Origin: UBA2357 sp041678045
GTDB lineage: Bacteria > Pseudomonadota > Gammaproteobacteria > Burkholderiales > Rhodocyclaceae
Reading direction: 5' to 3'
Assembly (NCBI GenBank): GCA_041678045.1
Contig: JBAYOV010000002.1
Location: 62,001 to 126,000 of the forward strand
Length of the DNA stretch: 64,000 bases
Shown here piece after piece: positions 50,281-58,646 of the stretch; position 1 is the stretch's first letter; every line of letters begins with the position of its first letter. The notes below the pieces were generated by a model. That model was given only the letters and a program-made list of their open reading frames with translations. It did not search any database and was not told where the DNA came from. The translations under genes were made by a program, and so were the position numbers.

Positions 50281-50338
50281 ACCGTTCGCCCTGAACCTGT
50301 CGAAGGCAGCGTGGTTCGACAGGTTTACCACGAACGGT
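50281..50338. repeat. Palindromic intergenic repeat (REP-like), copy 2
   Basis: Left arm ACCGTTCGCCCTGAACCTGT then CGAAGG, right arm from 50313 to 50338; about 20 of 26 positions pair. Same family as 8407-8461. It separates the deacetylase from the FemAB gene. Confidence 0.75.
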
Positions 50339-50375
50339 GCCGTTTCACGCATACCGCATACGGAGCAGGTAGTAC

Positions 50376-51416
50376 ATGGTCATGATGGCCCCGATTGAAG
50401 TCCACACCCTCACGCCGCAGCAGGCCCCGGAATGGGACGCCTTCGTACAGGTTTGTCCCGAGGCGAGCTTCTTCCATCTGTCGGCTTGGCAGCGCATCAT
50501 CGAAACCGTGTTCCGGCATCGTACCTGGTACTTTCTCGCACGCAGGGGCGGCGAAATCGTTGCGGTGCTGCCGCTGGCCGAAGTGCGCAGCCGCCTGTTC
50601 GGCCATGCGCTCACTTCCCTGCCGTTCTGCGTGTATGGTGGCGCGGTGGGCGAGGTGGCTGCCGTAGCCGAGCTCGAAGCGGCGGCCGAACGGCTGGCGC
50701 TGCAACTCGGTGTACAGCACCTGGAGTATCGCAACCTTCAGCCCCGCCATGCCGATTGGCCCAGACAGGAGCTGTATGTCACCTTTCGCAAGCCCATCCT
50801 GCCGGAAGTCGAGGCCAACATGCTGGCGATTCCGCGCAAGCAGCGGGCCATGGTGCGCAAGGGCATCAAGGCCGGGCTGAGGGCGGAAATCGACGCGGAC
50901 GCGTCGCGCTTCTTTGCGTTGTACGCCGACAATGTATTGCGCCACGGCACGCCTGCGCTGCCCAGGGGGTTTTTTGCCCGTTTGTTGAGTGAGTTCGGTC
51001 CGGCCTGCGAGGTGTTGACCGTGACGTCCCCGGAAGGGCGCCCCCTGTCTTCGGTGCTGAGCTTCTACTTTCGCAACGAAGTGCTGCCCTACTATGCCGG
51101 CGACGATGTGGCGGCCCGCGATGTGGCGGCGAATGACTTCAAGTACTGGGCGCTGATGAGCCGCGCCTGCGAGCAGGGCCTGACCCTGTTCGACTACGGG
51201 CGCAGCAAGGTGGGCACCGGGCCGTATGCCTTCAAGAAAAACTGGGGGTTCGAGCCGCAGCCCCTGTCCTATGAATATCGGCTGTACAAGCGCGACAGCG
51301 TGCCACAGAACAATCCGATGAATCCCAAGTACCGTGCCTTCATTGCCCTGTGGCGACGGCTGCCGCTGGGGGTGGCGAATGCGCTGGGGCCGCACATCGT
51401 GCGCAACCTCGGTTAA
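50376..51416 (+). CDS. FemAB-like GNAT protein, XrtA-associated
   Basis: 346 residues, tandem acetyltransferase-like fold of the FemAB family: FFHLSAWQRIIETVF, AIPRKQRAMVRKGIKAGL, VLSFYFRNEVLPYYAGD, and YFDYGRSKVGTGPYAFKKNWGF-type segment FDYGRSKVGTGPYAFKKNWG. Relatives transfer amino acids from aminoacyl-tRNA; here an aminoacyl or acyl group may be added to the polysaccharide or its linkage. Substrate unknown. GGAG upstream of ATG 50376; a REP-like element separates it from the deacetylase. Confidence 0.9.
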   Translation: MVMMAPIEVHTLTPQQAPEWDAFVQVCPEASFFHLSAWQRIIETVFRHRTWYFLARRGGEIVAVLPLAEVRSRLFGHALTSLPFCVYGGAVGEVAAVAELEAAAERLALQLGVQHLEYRNLQPRHADWPRQELYVTFRKPILPEVEANMLAIPRKQRAMVRKGIKAGLRAEIDADASRFFALYADNVLRHGTPALPRGFFARLLSEFGPACEVLTVTSPEGRPLSSVLSFYFRNEVLPYYAGDDVAARDVAANDFKYWALMSRACEQGLTLFDYGRSKVGTGPYAFKKNWGFEPQPLSYEYRLYKRDSVPQNNPMNPKYRAFIALWRRLPLGVANALGPHIVRNLG

Positions 51417-51425
51417 GGCGGGCAG

Positions 51426-52676
51426 ATGAGCGCACGGCCTGCACTGCTGTACCTGACGCACCGCATCCCTTATCCGCCGAACAAGGGGGACAAGGTGCGC
51501 TCGTTCAACCTGCTCCGTCAGCTTGCCGCTTCGCACCGGGTGTTTCTCGGCACCTTCATCGACGATCCGGCCGACGCCGTGCATGTGCCGGCGCTGGCCG
51601 AATGGTGCGAGGAGGTGTTTCCGGTCGCGTTCAATCCACTGGCGAACCGGCTGCGCAGCTTGCGTGGCCTGCTGTCGGGCGAAGCGTTGAGCGTGCCGTA
51701 TTACCGCCATCGCATGATGCGCGAGTGGGTGAAGGCCGTTGTCGACAGGCAGGACATCGCGCTGGGGTTGGTGTTTTCCGGGCCGATGGCGCAGTACCTC
51801 GAAGGGCTGCCTCTGAAGCGCAGGGTGATCGACTTCTGCGATGTCGACTCGGCCAAGTGGGCGCAGTACGCCGAACAGCGCCGTGGGCCGATGGCCTGGC
51901 TGTATCGCCGCGAAGCCCGCCTGCTGCTCGATTTCGAGCAGCGCATGGCGGCGGCGGTGGAGGCCTGCACCTTTGTCACCGAAGAAGAAGCGGCGTTGTT
52001 TCACCGCCTTGCGCCGGGTTGCCCTGCGCGGGTGGTCCCGGTGTGCAATGGCGTCGATGCCCGGCATTTTGCACCCGGGCAGGGCGCCCCCAGCCCCTAT
52101 CCGGGGGGGGCATTGAAGCTGGTGTTTACCGGCGCCATGGATTACTGGCCGAACATCGACGCGGTGCGCTGGTTCGTGCACTCGGTGCTGCCGCAGGTGG
52201 CACAGCACTGCCCGGGCGTGTGCTTCTACATCGTCGGCATGAATCCCGCGCCGGAAGTGCAGGCCCTGGCCTCCGGGCAGGTGGTGGTGACGGGCGCGGT
52301 GGATGACATCCGCCCCTGGATCGAGCATGCGGATGTGGTGGTCGCACCGTTGCGCATCGCGCGCGGCATACAGAACAAGGTGCTGGAGGCGATGGCCATG
52401 GCGCGGCCGGTGGTGGTTTCCGCCGCCTCTGCCGCTGGTCTGGAGGGCGTGCCGGGGCAGGACTTCATGCCGGCAGACGAGGCGGAAGACTTTGTGGCGC
52501 GCATTCTCGAGCTGAGCGCAGACGCCGGCGCCCGCGAGCGCATGGGGCAGGCCGCGCGCGAGTGCGTGCTGCTGCACTATAGCTGGCAGGCCCATCTGGC
52601 GGCCTTCGATGCCCTGTTGTCCGATGAATGGCCGACCGGGCAGACGGTTCAGCGTCGCGTGGAGAGCGGACGATGA
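51426..52676 (+). CDS. Glycosyltransferase, XrtA-associated (sugar transferase 1 type)
   Basis: 416 residues, GT-B fold. The N-terminal LLYLTHRIPYPPNKGDKVRSFNLL and FCDVDSAKWAQYAE are typical of the PEP-CTERM/EpsH1-associated transferase. The C-terminal donor domain has FTGAMDYWPNIDAVRWF and RIARGIQNKVLEAMAMARPVV. Probably adds one sugar to the lipid-linked repeat on the cytoplasmic face. Overlaps the exosortase gene by four bases. Confidence 0.93.
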   Translation: MSARPALLYLTHRIPYPPNKGDKVRSFNLLRQLAASHRVFLGTFIDDPADAVHVPALAEWCEEVFPVAFNPLANRLRSLRGLLSGEALSVPYYRHRMMREWVKAVVDRQDIALGLVFSGPMAQYLEGLPLKRRVIDFCDVDSAKWAQYAEQRRGPMAWLYRREARLLLDFEQRMAAAVEACTFVTEEEAALFHRLAPGCPARVVPVCNGVDARHFAPGQGAPSPYPGGALKLVFTGAMDYWPNIDAVRWFVHSVLPQVAQHCPGVCFYIVGMNPAPEVQALASGQVVVTGAVDDIRPWIEHADVVVAPLRIARGIQNKVLEAMAMARPVVVSAASAAGLEGVPGQDFMPADEAEDFVARILELSADAGARERMGQAARECVLLHYSWQAHLAAFDALLSDEWPTGQTVQRRVESGR

Positions 52677-54205
52677 GCGTGGACGACAAGCGTTCGCCCT
52701 GGCCGATGCTGCTGGCGCTGGGAGCCGGCCTGGCATGGATCGTTGCCTGGTACTGGCCCACCGCCAGCCAGATTGCGGGCATCTGGTTGCGCTCCGATAC
52801 CTATGCACACGGTCTGGCCGTGCTGCCCGTATGCGCCTGGCTGGTGTGGCGCAAGCGCGCCCGGCTGGCCATGCTCACGCCGCTGCCAGCCCTGTGGACC
52901 GTGCCGGCGGTGGCGCTGGCGGGGGGGGCGTGGCTGCTTGCGCGGCTGGTGTCGGTCGATGGCGTGGCGCATTTTGCGCTGATTGCACTGCTCGCGCTGA
53001 GCGTACCCGCGATGCTGGGCACGCGGGCCGGGCGCGTGCTGCTGTTCCCGACCCTGTTCCTGTTCTTCGGTCTGCCGGCGGGCGAGTTCATGCTGCCGGT
53101 ACTGATGCATTACACCGCAGAGTTCACCGTGTTTGCGCTGCGCCTCACGGGGGTGCCGGTGTATCAGGAAGGGCTGTTCTTCATCGTTCCGAATGGGAGC
53201 TGGTCGGTGGTGGAGGCCTGCAGCGGCCTGCGCTATCTGGCCGCGTCGCTGTTCGTGGGCGCGCTGTATGCTTATCTGAACTATGTCAGCCTGAAGCGCC
53301 GGCTGCTGTTCATGCTGGTGGCGCTGGTGGTGCCGATCGTGGCCAACTGGCTGCGCGCCTATCTGATCGTGCTGCTGGGCTACCTGAGCGACAACCGCCT
53401 CGCCGCCGGTGTTGATCACCTCATCTATGGCTGGCTGTTCTTTGGCGTGGTCATCGTGCTGATGTTCTGGATCGGTGGCTTCTGGCATGAGGAGGCGCCC
53501 GCGCAGCCGCCACCGGCGGCCAGCGTGCAGGCGTTGCCCGGCACACCGCACCGCCTGTATCTGCTGCCCGTGCTGGCTGTGGTGTCGGCGTCGTTTCCGG
53601 TGCTCGAGCGCGTCATCGACCCCCCGGTCGAACCGTTCGTGCTGTCCCTGCAGGCCCCGCCCGCAGCGCCCGGCTGGCAAGCGGTGGGCGGTGAGCCGTT
53701 CGGTTATCTGCCCGACTACTCGGGACACCGGGGCGAGTTGCTGCAAACCTACCGGCGTGACCGCGATGGCGAGCAGGTGGTGTTGTACATCGCCTACTAT
53801 GCCCGCCAGCGTGAGGACTACGAGATGGTGGCCTGGCACAACCGGCTGCTTGCGCGCGATGGCGGGCAGGCCTGGTTGATGATCGCAGGGCGCCGTCCGG
53901 CCGTCCTCGCGGCGCAGCGCGTGCTGCACACCCGCCTGCGCCGCGAGGACGGGCTGCGCCTGTCGGTGTGGCACTGGTACTGGACCAACCGCAGCCGGAT
54001 CACCAGCGATGTGCTGGCCAAGGTCTATCTCGGGCTGGACCGCCTGACCGGCCAACCCGATGATGCCGCCTTCGTGGCGGTGTATGCGGGCTACCGCGAC
54101 GACGTGGGCGGCATGGCACGGGCGCATGAAGTCGCCGAAGCCTTCGTGCAGGCCCATGGCGATGCGCTGGACCGGCTGCTGGGAGAGGTGCAGGGGCATG
54201 AGTGA
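52673..54205 (+). CDS. xrtA: Exosortase A fused to EpsI-like domain
   Basis: 510 residues. About eight membrane helices in the first 280 residues with the transpeptidase triad Cys183 (EACSGLRYLA), Arg228 (NWLRAYLIV) and His249 (DHLIYGWLFFG). Residues about 300-510 form the periplasmic EpsI-type domain (PGWQAVGGEP, YLPDYSGHRGELLQTYRRD, VAWHNRLLARDG), fused in this subtype. XrtA cleaves PEP-CTERM proteins and anchors them, coupled to exopolysaccharide. No PEP-CTERM substrate lies in the window. Start 52673 overlaps the previous stop. Confidence 0.95.
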   Translation: MSVDDKRSPWPMLLALGAGLAWIVAWYWPTASQIAGIWLRSDTYAHGLAVLPVCAWLVWRKRARLAMLTPLPALWTVPAVALAGGAWLLARLVSVDGVAHFALIALLALSVPAMLGTRAGRVLLFPTLFLFFGLPAGEFMLPVLMHYTAEFTVFALRLTGVPVYQEGLFFIVPNGSWSVVEACSGLRYLAASLFVGALYAYLNYVSLKRRLLFMLVALVVPIVANWLRAYLIVLLGYLSDNRLAAGVDHLIYGWLFFGVVIVLMFWIGGFWHEEAPAQPPPAASVQALPGTPHRLYLLPVLAVVSASFPVLERVIDPPVEPFVLSLQAPPAAPGWQAVGGEPFGYLPDYSGHRGELLQTYRRDRDGEQVVLYIAYYARQREDYEMVAWHNRLLARDGGQAWLMIAGRRPAVLAAQRVLHTRLRREDGLRLSVWHWYWTNRSRITSDVLAKVYLGLDRLTGQPDDAAFVAVYAGYRDDVGGMARAHEVAEAFVQAHGDALDRLLGEVQGHE

Positions 54206-55367
54206 GCACAACGGGCAGCGACCGCTGATTGCGCACATCGTGTTCAGTTTTCATGCCGGCGGCCTGGAAAATGGTGTGGTGAACCTGATCAACCATCTGC
54301 CTGGCCAGCAGTTCCGCCATGCGCTGATCGCACTGACCGATTGCAGCCCGGCGTTTCTCGCGCGCATCCAGCGCAACGATCTGCAGGTGCACACACTGCA
54401 CAAGCCCCCCGGGCAGACTGCGCGCATCTACCCGGCACTTTACCGGTTGTTGCGCAGCCTGCGCCCGGACATCGTGCATACCCGCAACCTTGCTGCCCTG
54501 GAGGCACAGGTGCCGGCCGCGCTGGCCGGCGTCCGTGCCCGCATTCATGGCGAGCACGGCTGGGATGTGTCCGACCCCGATGGGCTGGGGCGCAAGAACC
54601 GCTTCATCCGCAGGCTCTACAGCCCCTTTGTACATCGCTATGTGGCCCTCTCCCGCGACATCGAGTCCTATCTCACCGGCCGCGTGGGCATTGCCGCAAG
54701 GCGGGTGCAGCGCATCTGCAACGGGGTGGATGTGCAACGCTTCAGCCCGGCCGATGGCGGCGGACGGGCCGCGCTGGCCGGTTCGCCGTTCAACGACGCC
54801 GGGCTGCAGGTGTTTGCCACCGTCGGCCGTCTGCAGGCGATCAAGGATCAGTCCCTGCTGCTGCGCGCCTTTGCCCGTGTGCTGCAGCAACTGCCGGCGC
54901 AGCGCGCGCGGCTGCGCCTGATGATTGTCGGGGACGGCCCCTTGCGGACGCCCCTGCAGGCCGAGGCCGAGGCGCTTGGCCTGGCGCCGGTGGTGTGGTT
55001 TGCCGGCGAGCGGGCCGATGTGGATGCGGTCATGCGTGCGGCCGATGTGTTCGTGCTGCCGTCGCGCGCCGAAGGCATCTCGAACACCGTGCTGGAGGCG
55101 ATGGCCAGCGGTTTGCCGGTGATCGCCTCCCGTGTCGGGGGCAATCCCGAACTGGTGGTGCACCGGGAGTGCGGCCTGCTGGTGCCGGCCGGCGACGAAG
55201 CGGCGCTGGCGCAGGCCATGAGCGTGTATGTGGAGAACGAGGCGCAGCGCCGGCAGGACGGGGCGCGTGCGCGTGCGCGCGTCGAGGACGGTTTCAGCCT
55301 GCAGGGCATGGTGCGTGCCTACGAACAGCTTTATCTGGACAGTCTCAGGCGGCCGGGCGGGCGCTGA
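54198..55367 (+). CDS. Glycosyltransferase, XrtA-associated (sugar transferase 2 type)
   Basis: 389 residues, GT4-like GT-B protein. HIVFSFHAGGLENGVVNLI at the N-terminus is characteristic of this exosortase-linked transferase; EHGWDVSDPDGLGRKNR, VGRLQAIKDQSLLLRAF and VLPSRAEGISNTVLEAMASGLPVIA (acceptor/donor EX7E region) follow. The start overlaps xrtA by eight bases, so it is translationally coupled. Confidence 0.93.
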   Translation: MSEHNGQRPLIAHIVFSFHAGGLENGVVNLINHLPGQQFRHALIALTDCSPAFLARIQRNDLQVHTLHKPPGQTARIYPALYRLLRSLRPDIVHTRNLAALEAQVPAALAGVRARIHGEHGWDVSDPDGLGRKNRFIRRLYSPFVHRYVALSRDIESYLTGRVGIAARRVQRICNGVDVQRFSPADGGGRAALAGSPFNDAGLQVFATVGRLQAIKDQSLLLRAFARVLQQLPAQRARLRLMIVGDGPLRTPLQAEAEALGLAPVVWFAGERADVDAVMRAADVFVLPSRAEGISNTVLEAMASGLPVIASRVGGNPELVVHRECGLLVPAGDEAALAQAMSVYVENEAQRRQDGARARARVEDGFSLQGMVRAYEQLYLDSLRRPGGR

Positions 55368-55409
55368 GGCAAGACCGAAGAACCGACCCAACAGCAACGG
55401 GAAATCAGC

Positions 55410-57374
55410 ATGTGTGGCATCGCCGGAATCTTTGACTTTCGTGGCACGCGAGAAATGGATCGTGCCTTGGTGCAGCGGATGAACGACATCCAGTACCACC
55501 GTGGTCCGGACGAGGGCGGGCTGTTTCTTGCGCCGGGGGTGGCGCTGGCGCATCGCCGGCTGTCCATCATCGATTTGTCCACCGGGCAGCAGCCCCTGTT
55601 CAACGAGGACGGTTCGGTGGTGGTGGTGTTCAATGGCGAAATCTACAACTACCAGTCGCTGGTGCCCGAACTCGAAGCGCTCGGGCATGTGTTTCACACG
55701 CGCAGCGATACCGAAGTCATCGTGCACGCCTGGGAGTCGTGGGGCGAGGCCTGCGTGGAGCGTTTCCGGGGCATGTTTGCCTTTGCGCTGTACGACCGCA
55801 ACCGCGACACCCTGTTCATGGCGCGTGACCGGCTCGGCGTGAAACCCCTGTTCTATGCCTGGCTGGACGACGATTGCCTGATCTTCGGTTCCGAACTGAA
55901 GGTGTTGATGCAGCATCCGGCCCTCGACCGCCAGTTCGACCCGCTCGCGGTCGAGGAGTATTTTGCGCTGGGCTACATCGTCGAGCCACGCACCATCTTT
56001 CGCGGCGCTCACAAGCTGGGGGCCGGAGCGTGCCTGAGCGTTCGGCGTGGTCAGGCCGAAAGACCCCAGCCTCGGCCGTACTGGGATGTGCGCTTCACCC
56101 TGGATACGCGCATCGATGCCGATTCGGCCTGCGAAGAGTTGATGCACCGCCTGCGTGAATCGGTTCGACTGCGCATGATTGCGGAGGTGCCGCTGGGTGC
56201 CTTCCTGTCGGGCGGGGTGGATTCGAGCGCCGTGGTGGCGATCATGGCCGGCCTCAGCGAGACCCCGGTGAACACCTGTTCGATTGCCTTCGAGGACCCG
56301 GCCTTCAACGAGTCCGAGTTTGCCCGTATGGTGGCCGAGCGCTACGGCACCCGCCACCATGTGGAGACGGTGGTGTCGGACGACTTCGATCTGATCGACG
56401 CCCTGGCCGGGTTGTATGACGAACCCTATGCAGACAGCTCGGCGATGCCCACCTACCGGGTGTGCCAGCTTGCCCGCAAGCATGTCACCGTGGCCTTGTC
56501 GGGCGACGGGGGGGACGAGAGCTTCGGCGGTTATCGGCGCTATCGCCGGCATGTGGCCGAGGAGCGCCTGCGCGGTCGCCTGCCCCTGGGGCTGCGCCAG
56601 AGCGTGTTTGGCACACTCGGGCGGCTGTACCCCAAGGCCGACTGGGCCCCCCGCATGTTCCGTGCGAAAACCACCTTCCAGGCGCTGGCTCGTGACTCGG
56701 CGGCGGCTTATTTCCATGCGGTGTCGATCGTGCGCGACGATTTGCGCACGCAGTTGTTTTCGCGCGCACTGAAGTCGCAACTGGGGGGCTATAACGCGGT
56801 GGATATCTTCCGTGCCCGCGCCCAGGCGTCCGGACAGGACGATCCGCTGGCGATGGTGCAGTACATCGACACCCGCACCTATCTGGTGGGCGACATCAAC
56901 ACCAAGGTGGATCGGGCCAGCATGGCGCATTCGCTGGAAGTGCGCGAACCGCTGATGGATCACGAACTGGTGGAGTGGCTGGCCAGCCTGCCGTCCGCAC
57001 TCAAGCTTCATCAGGGCGAAGGCAAGTATTTGCTCAAGAAAGGCATGGAAGCCTTGCTCCCGCATGAAGTGCTGTACCGCCCCAAAAAAGGGTTTTCGGT
57101 GCCGCTGGCACGCTGGTTCCGGGGGCCGCTGCGCGAGCGGGTGCGCGAGGCGGTGCTGGGCGAACGGCTGATGCAGACCGGTTTCTTCAATCCCGACTGC
57201 CTGATGCATCTGGTCGATGCCCATCAGTCCGGCATGCGCGACTACAGCGCCCCCCTGTGGAGCCTGCTGATGTTCGACGCCTTCCTGCGCCAGCTCGACA
57301 GCCCGGCGATGGCCACGCCTGCCTGCAGCGACACACCGCTGCGCACGCATGCCGCCGGCGCCGCTGTGGTGTGA
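55410..57374 (+). CDS. Exosortase A system-associated amidotransferase (asparagine-synthase family)
   Basis: 654 residues. N-terminal class II glutaminase with Cys2 (MCGIAGIFDF), RHRGPDE-like YHRGPDEGG, AHRRLSIIDLS, FNGEIYNY; C-terminal synthetase domain with the PP-loop FLSGGVDSSAVVAIM and SGDGGDESFGGYRRY. Probably amidates a uronic acid or similar sugar in the polysaccharide instead of making free asparagine. Located 42 bp after the second glycosyltransferase. Confidence 0.94.
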   Translation: MCGIAGIFDFRGTREMDRALVQRMNDIQYHRGPDEGGLFLAPGVALAHRRLSIIDLSTGQQPLFNEDGSVVVVFNGEIYNYQSLVPELEALGHVFHTRSDTEVIVHAWESWGEACVERFRGMFAFALYDRNRDTLFMARDRLGVKPLFYAWLDDDCLIFGSELKVLMQHPALDRQFDPLAVEEYFALGYIVEPRTIFRGAHKLGAGACLSVRRGQAERPQPRPYWDVRFTLDTRIDADSACEELMHRLRESVRLRMIAEVPLGAFLSGGVDSSAVVAIMAGLSETPVNTCSIAFEDPAFNESEFARMVAERYGTRHHVETVVSDDFDLIDALAGLYDEPYADSSAMPTYRVCQLARKHVTVALSGDGGDESFGGYRRYRRHVAEERLRGRLPLGLRQSVFGTLGRLYPKADWAPRMFRAKTTFQALARDSAAAYFHAVSIVRDDLRTQLFSRALKSQLGGYNAVDIFRARAQASGQDDPLAMVQYIDTRTYLVGDINTKVDRASMAHSLEVREPLMDHELVEWLASLPSALKLHQGEGKYLLKKGMEALLPHEVLYRPKKGFSVPLARWFRGPLRERVREAVLGERLMQTGFFNPDCLMHLVDAHQSGMRDYSAPLWSLLMFDAFLRQLDSPAMATPACSDTPLRTHAAGAAVV

Positions 57375-57434
57375 CGGTGGCTGCGCCCCGAACCTTGCAT
57401 CCTCGCGCCCTTCATTCACGCACTTACGGTCATC

Positions 57435-58646
57435 ATGCGCATTCTTCACATTCTTGATCACTCGATTCCGCTGCACAGCGGCTACACCTTTCGTACGGCG
57501 GCAATCCTGCGCGAGCAGCGCCAGCGTGGCTGGGAGACGGTGCATCTGACCTCACCCAAGCAGGGGGCAACGGCCGACAGTCTCGAGGAGGTCGACGGTC
57601 TGGCCTTTTACCGCACCCCGGTGCCGCCTGCGGGCCCGGCCGGGGTGCACGAGTTGCGCCAGATGCGGGCCACCGAGACCCGGCTGGATGCGCTGGTGCG
57701 CGAACTGCGCCCTGACCTGTTGCATGCGCATTCGCCGGTGCTCAATGCCATTCCGGCCATTCGCACCGCCCGGCGCCACGGTTTGCCTGTGGTGTATGAG
57801 GTGCGCGCTTTCTGGGAAGACGCCGCCGTCGACCACGGCACCACCACCGAAGGCAGCCTGCGTTACCGGGTCAGCCGGATGATGGAAACCTGGGCGTTCA
57901 GGCGGGTCGACCATGTGTTCACCATTTGCGAGGGCTTGCGCCGCGACATCGTGGACAGGGGGATCGACGCCCGTCGGGTCACGGTGATTCCGAATGCCGT
58001 CGATGTGGAGAATTTCCAGCTCTCGGGCGACCCCGACCCGGTGCTGCGGGCGCAGCTTGGTCTGGAGGGCTGCACCGTACTGGGCTTTGTGGGCTCCTTT
58101 TATGCCTATGAAGGTCTGGATCTGCTGCTCGATGCCTTTGCCGGCATGCTCGACGAGCGGCCACTGTTGCGCCTCCTGCTGGTGGGGGGCGGACCGCAGG
58201 CGGAGCGCCTGAAGGCCCAGGCCGAGCGGCTTGGCCTGGGCGAGCGGGTGATCTTTACCGGGCGGGTGCCGCATGCCGAAGTGAATCGCTATTACGACCA
58301 GATCGACCTGCTTGCCTATCCGCGTCATTCGATGCGTCTTACCGAGCTGGTCACTCCGCTCAAGCCGCTGGAGGCCATGGCGCAGGGCAGGCTGTTCGTG
58401 GCCTCCGATGTTGGCGGTCACAAGGAACTGATTCGCGATGGCGAAACCGGGCGGCTGTTTGCCGCTGGCAGTGTGGAGGCCCTGCGCACCGCCCTGGCGG
58501 AAATGCTGGACCATCGCGAGCGCTGGCCGGCCATGCGTGCAGCGGGGCGACGCTTTGTCGAGGAAGTCCGTAACTGGCGCAACAGCATCGCCAATTACGC
58601 AGCGCCTTACGAAGCGCTGCTATCGTCCGAACGGGGCAAACGATAA
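57435..58646 (+). CDS. Glycosyltransferase, XrtA-associated (Daro_2409 type)
   Basis: 403 residues. MRILHILDHSIPLHSGYTFR is the signature of this exosortase A-associated transferase family; VYEVRAFWEDAAVDHGTT and the GT4 donor motif EGLDLLLDAFAGML, LTELVTPLKPLEAMAQGRLF are intact. Last gene of the rightward locus; its final 40 bases overlap, antisense, the 3' end of the next gene. Confidence 0.93.
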   Translation: MRILHILDHSIPLHSGYTFRTAAILREQRQRGWETVHLTSPKQGATADSLEEVDGLAFYRTPVPPAGPAGVHELRQMRATETRLDALVRELRPDLLHAHSPVLNAIPAIRTARRHGLPVVYEVRAFWEDAAVDHGTTTEGSLRYRVSRMMETWAFRRVDHVFTICEGLRRDIVDRGIDARRVTVIPNAVDVENFQLSGDPDPVLRAQLGLEGCTVLGFVGSFYAYEGLDLLLDAFAGMLDERPLLRLLLVGGGPQAERLKAQAERLGLGERVIFTGRVPHAEVNRYYDQIDLLAYPRHSMRLTELVTPLKPLEAMAQGRLFVASDVGGHKELIRDGETGRLFAAGSVEALRTALAEMLDHRERWPAMRAAGRRFVEEVRNWRNSIANYAAPYEALLSSERGKR

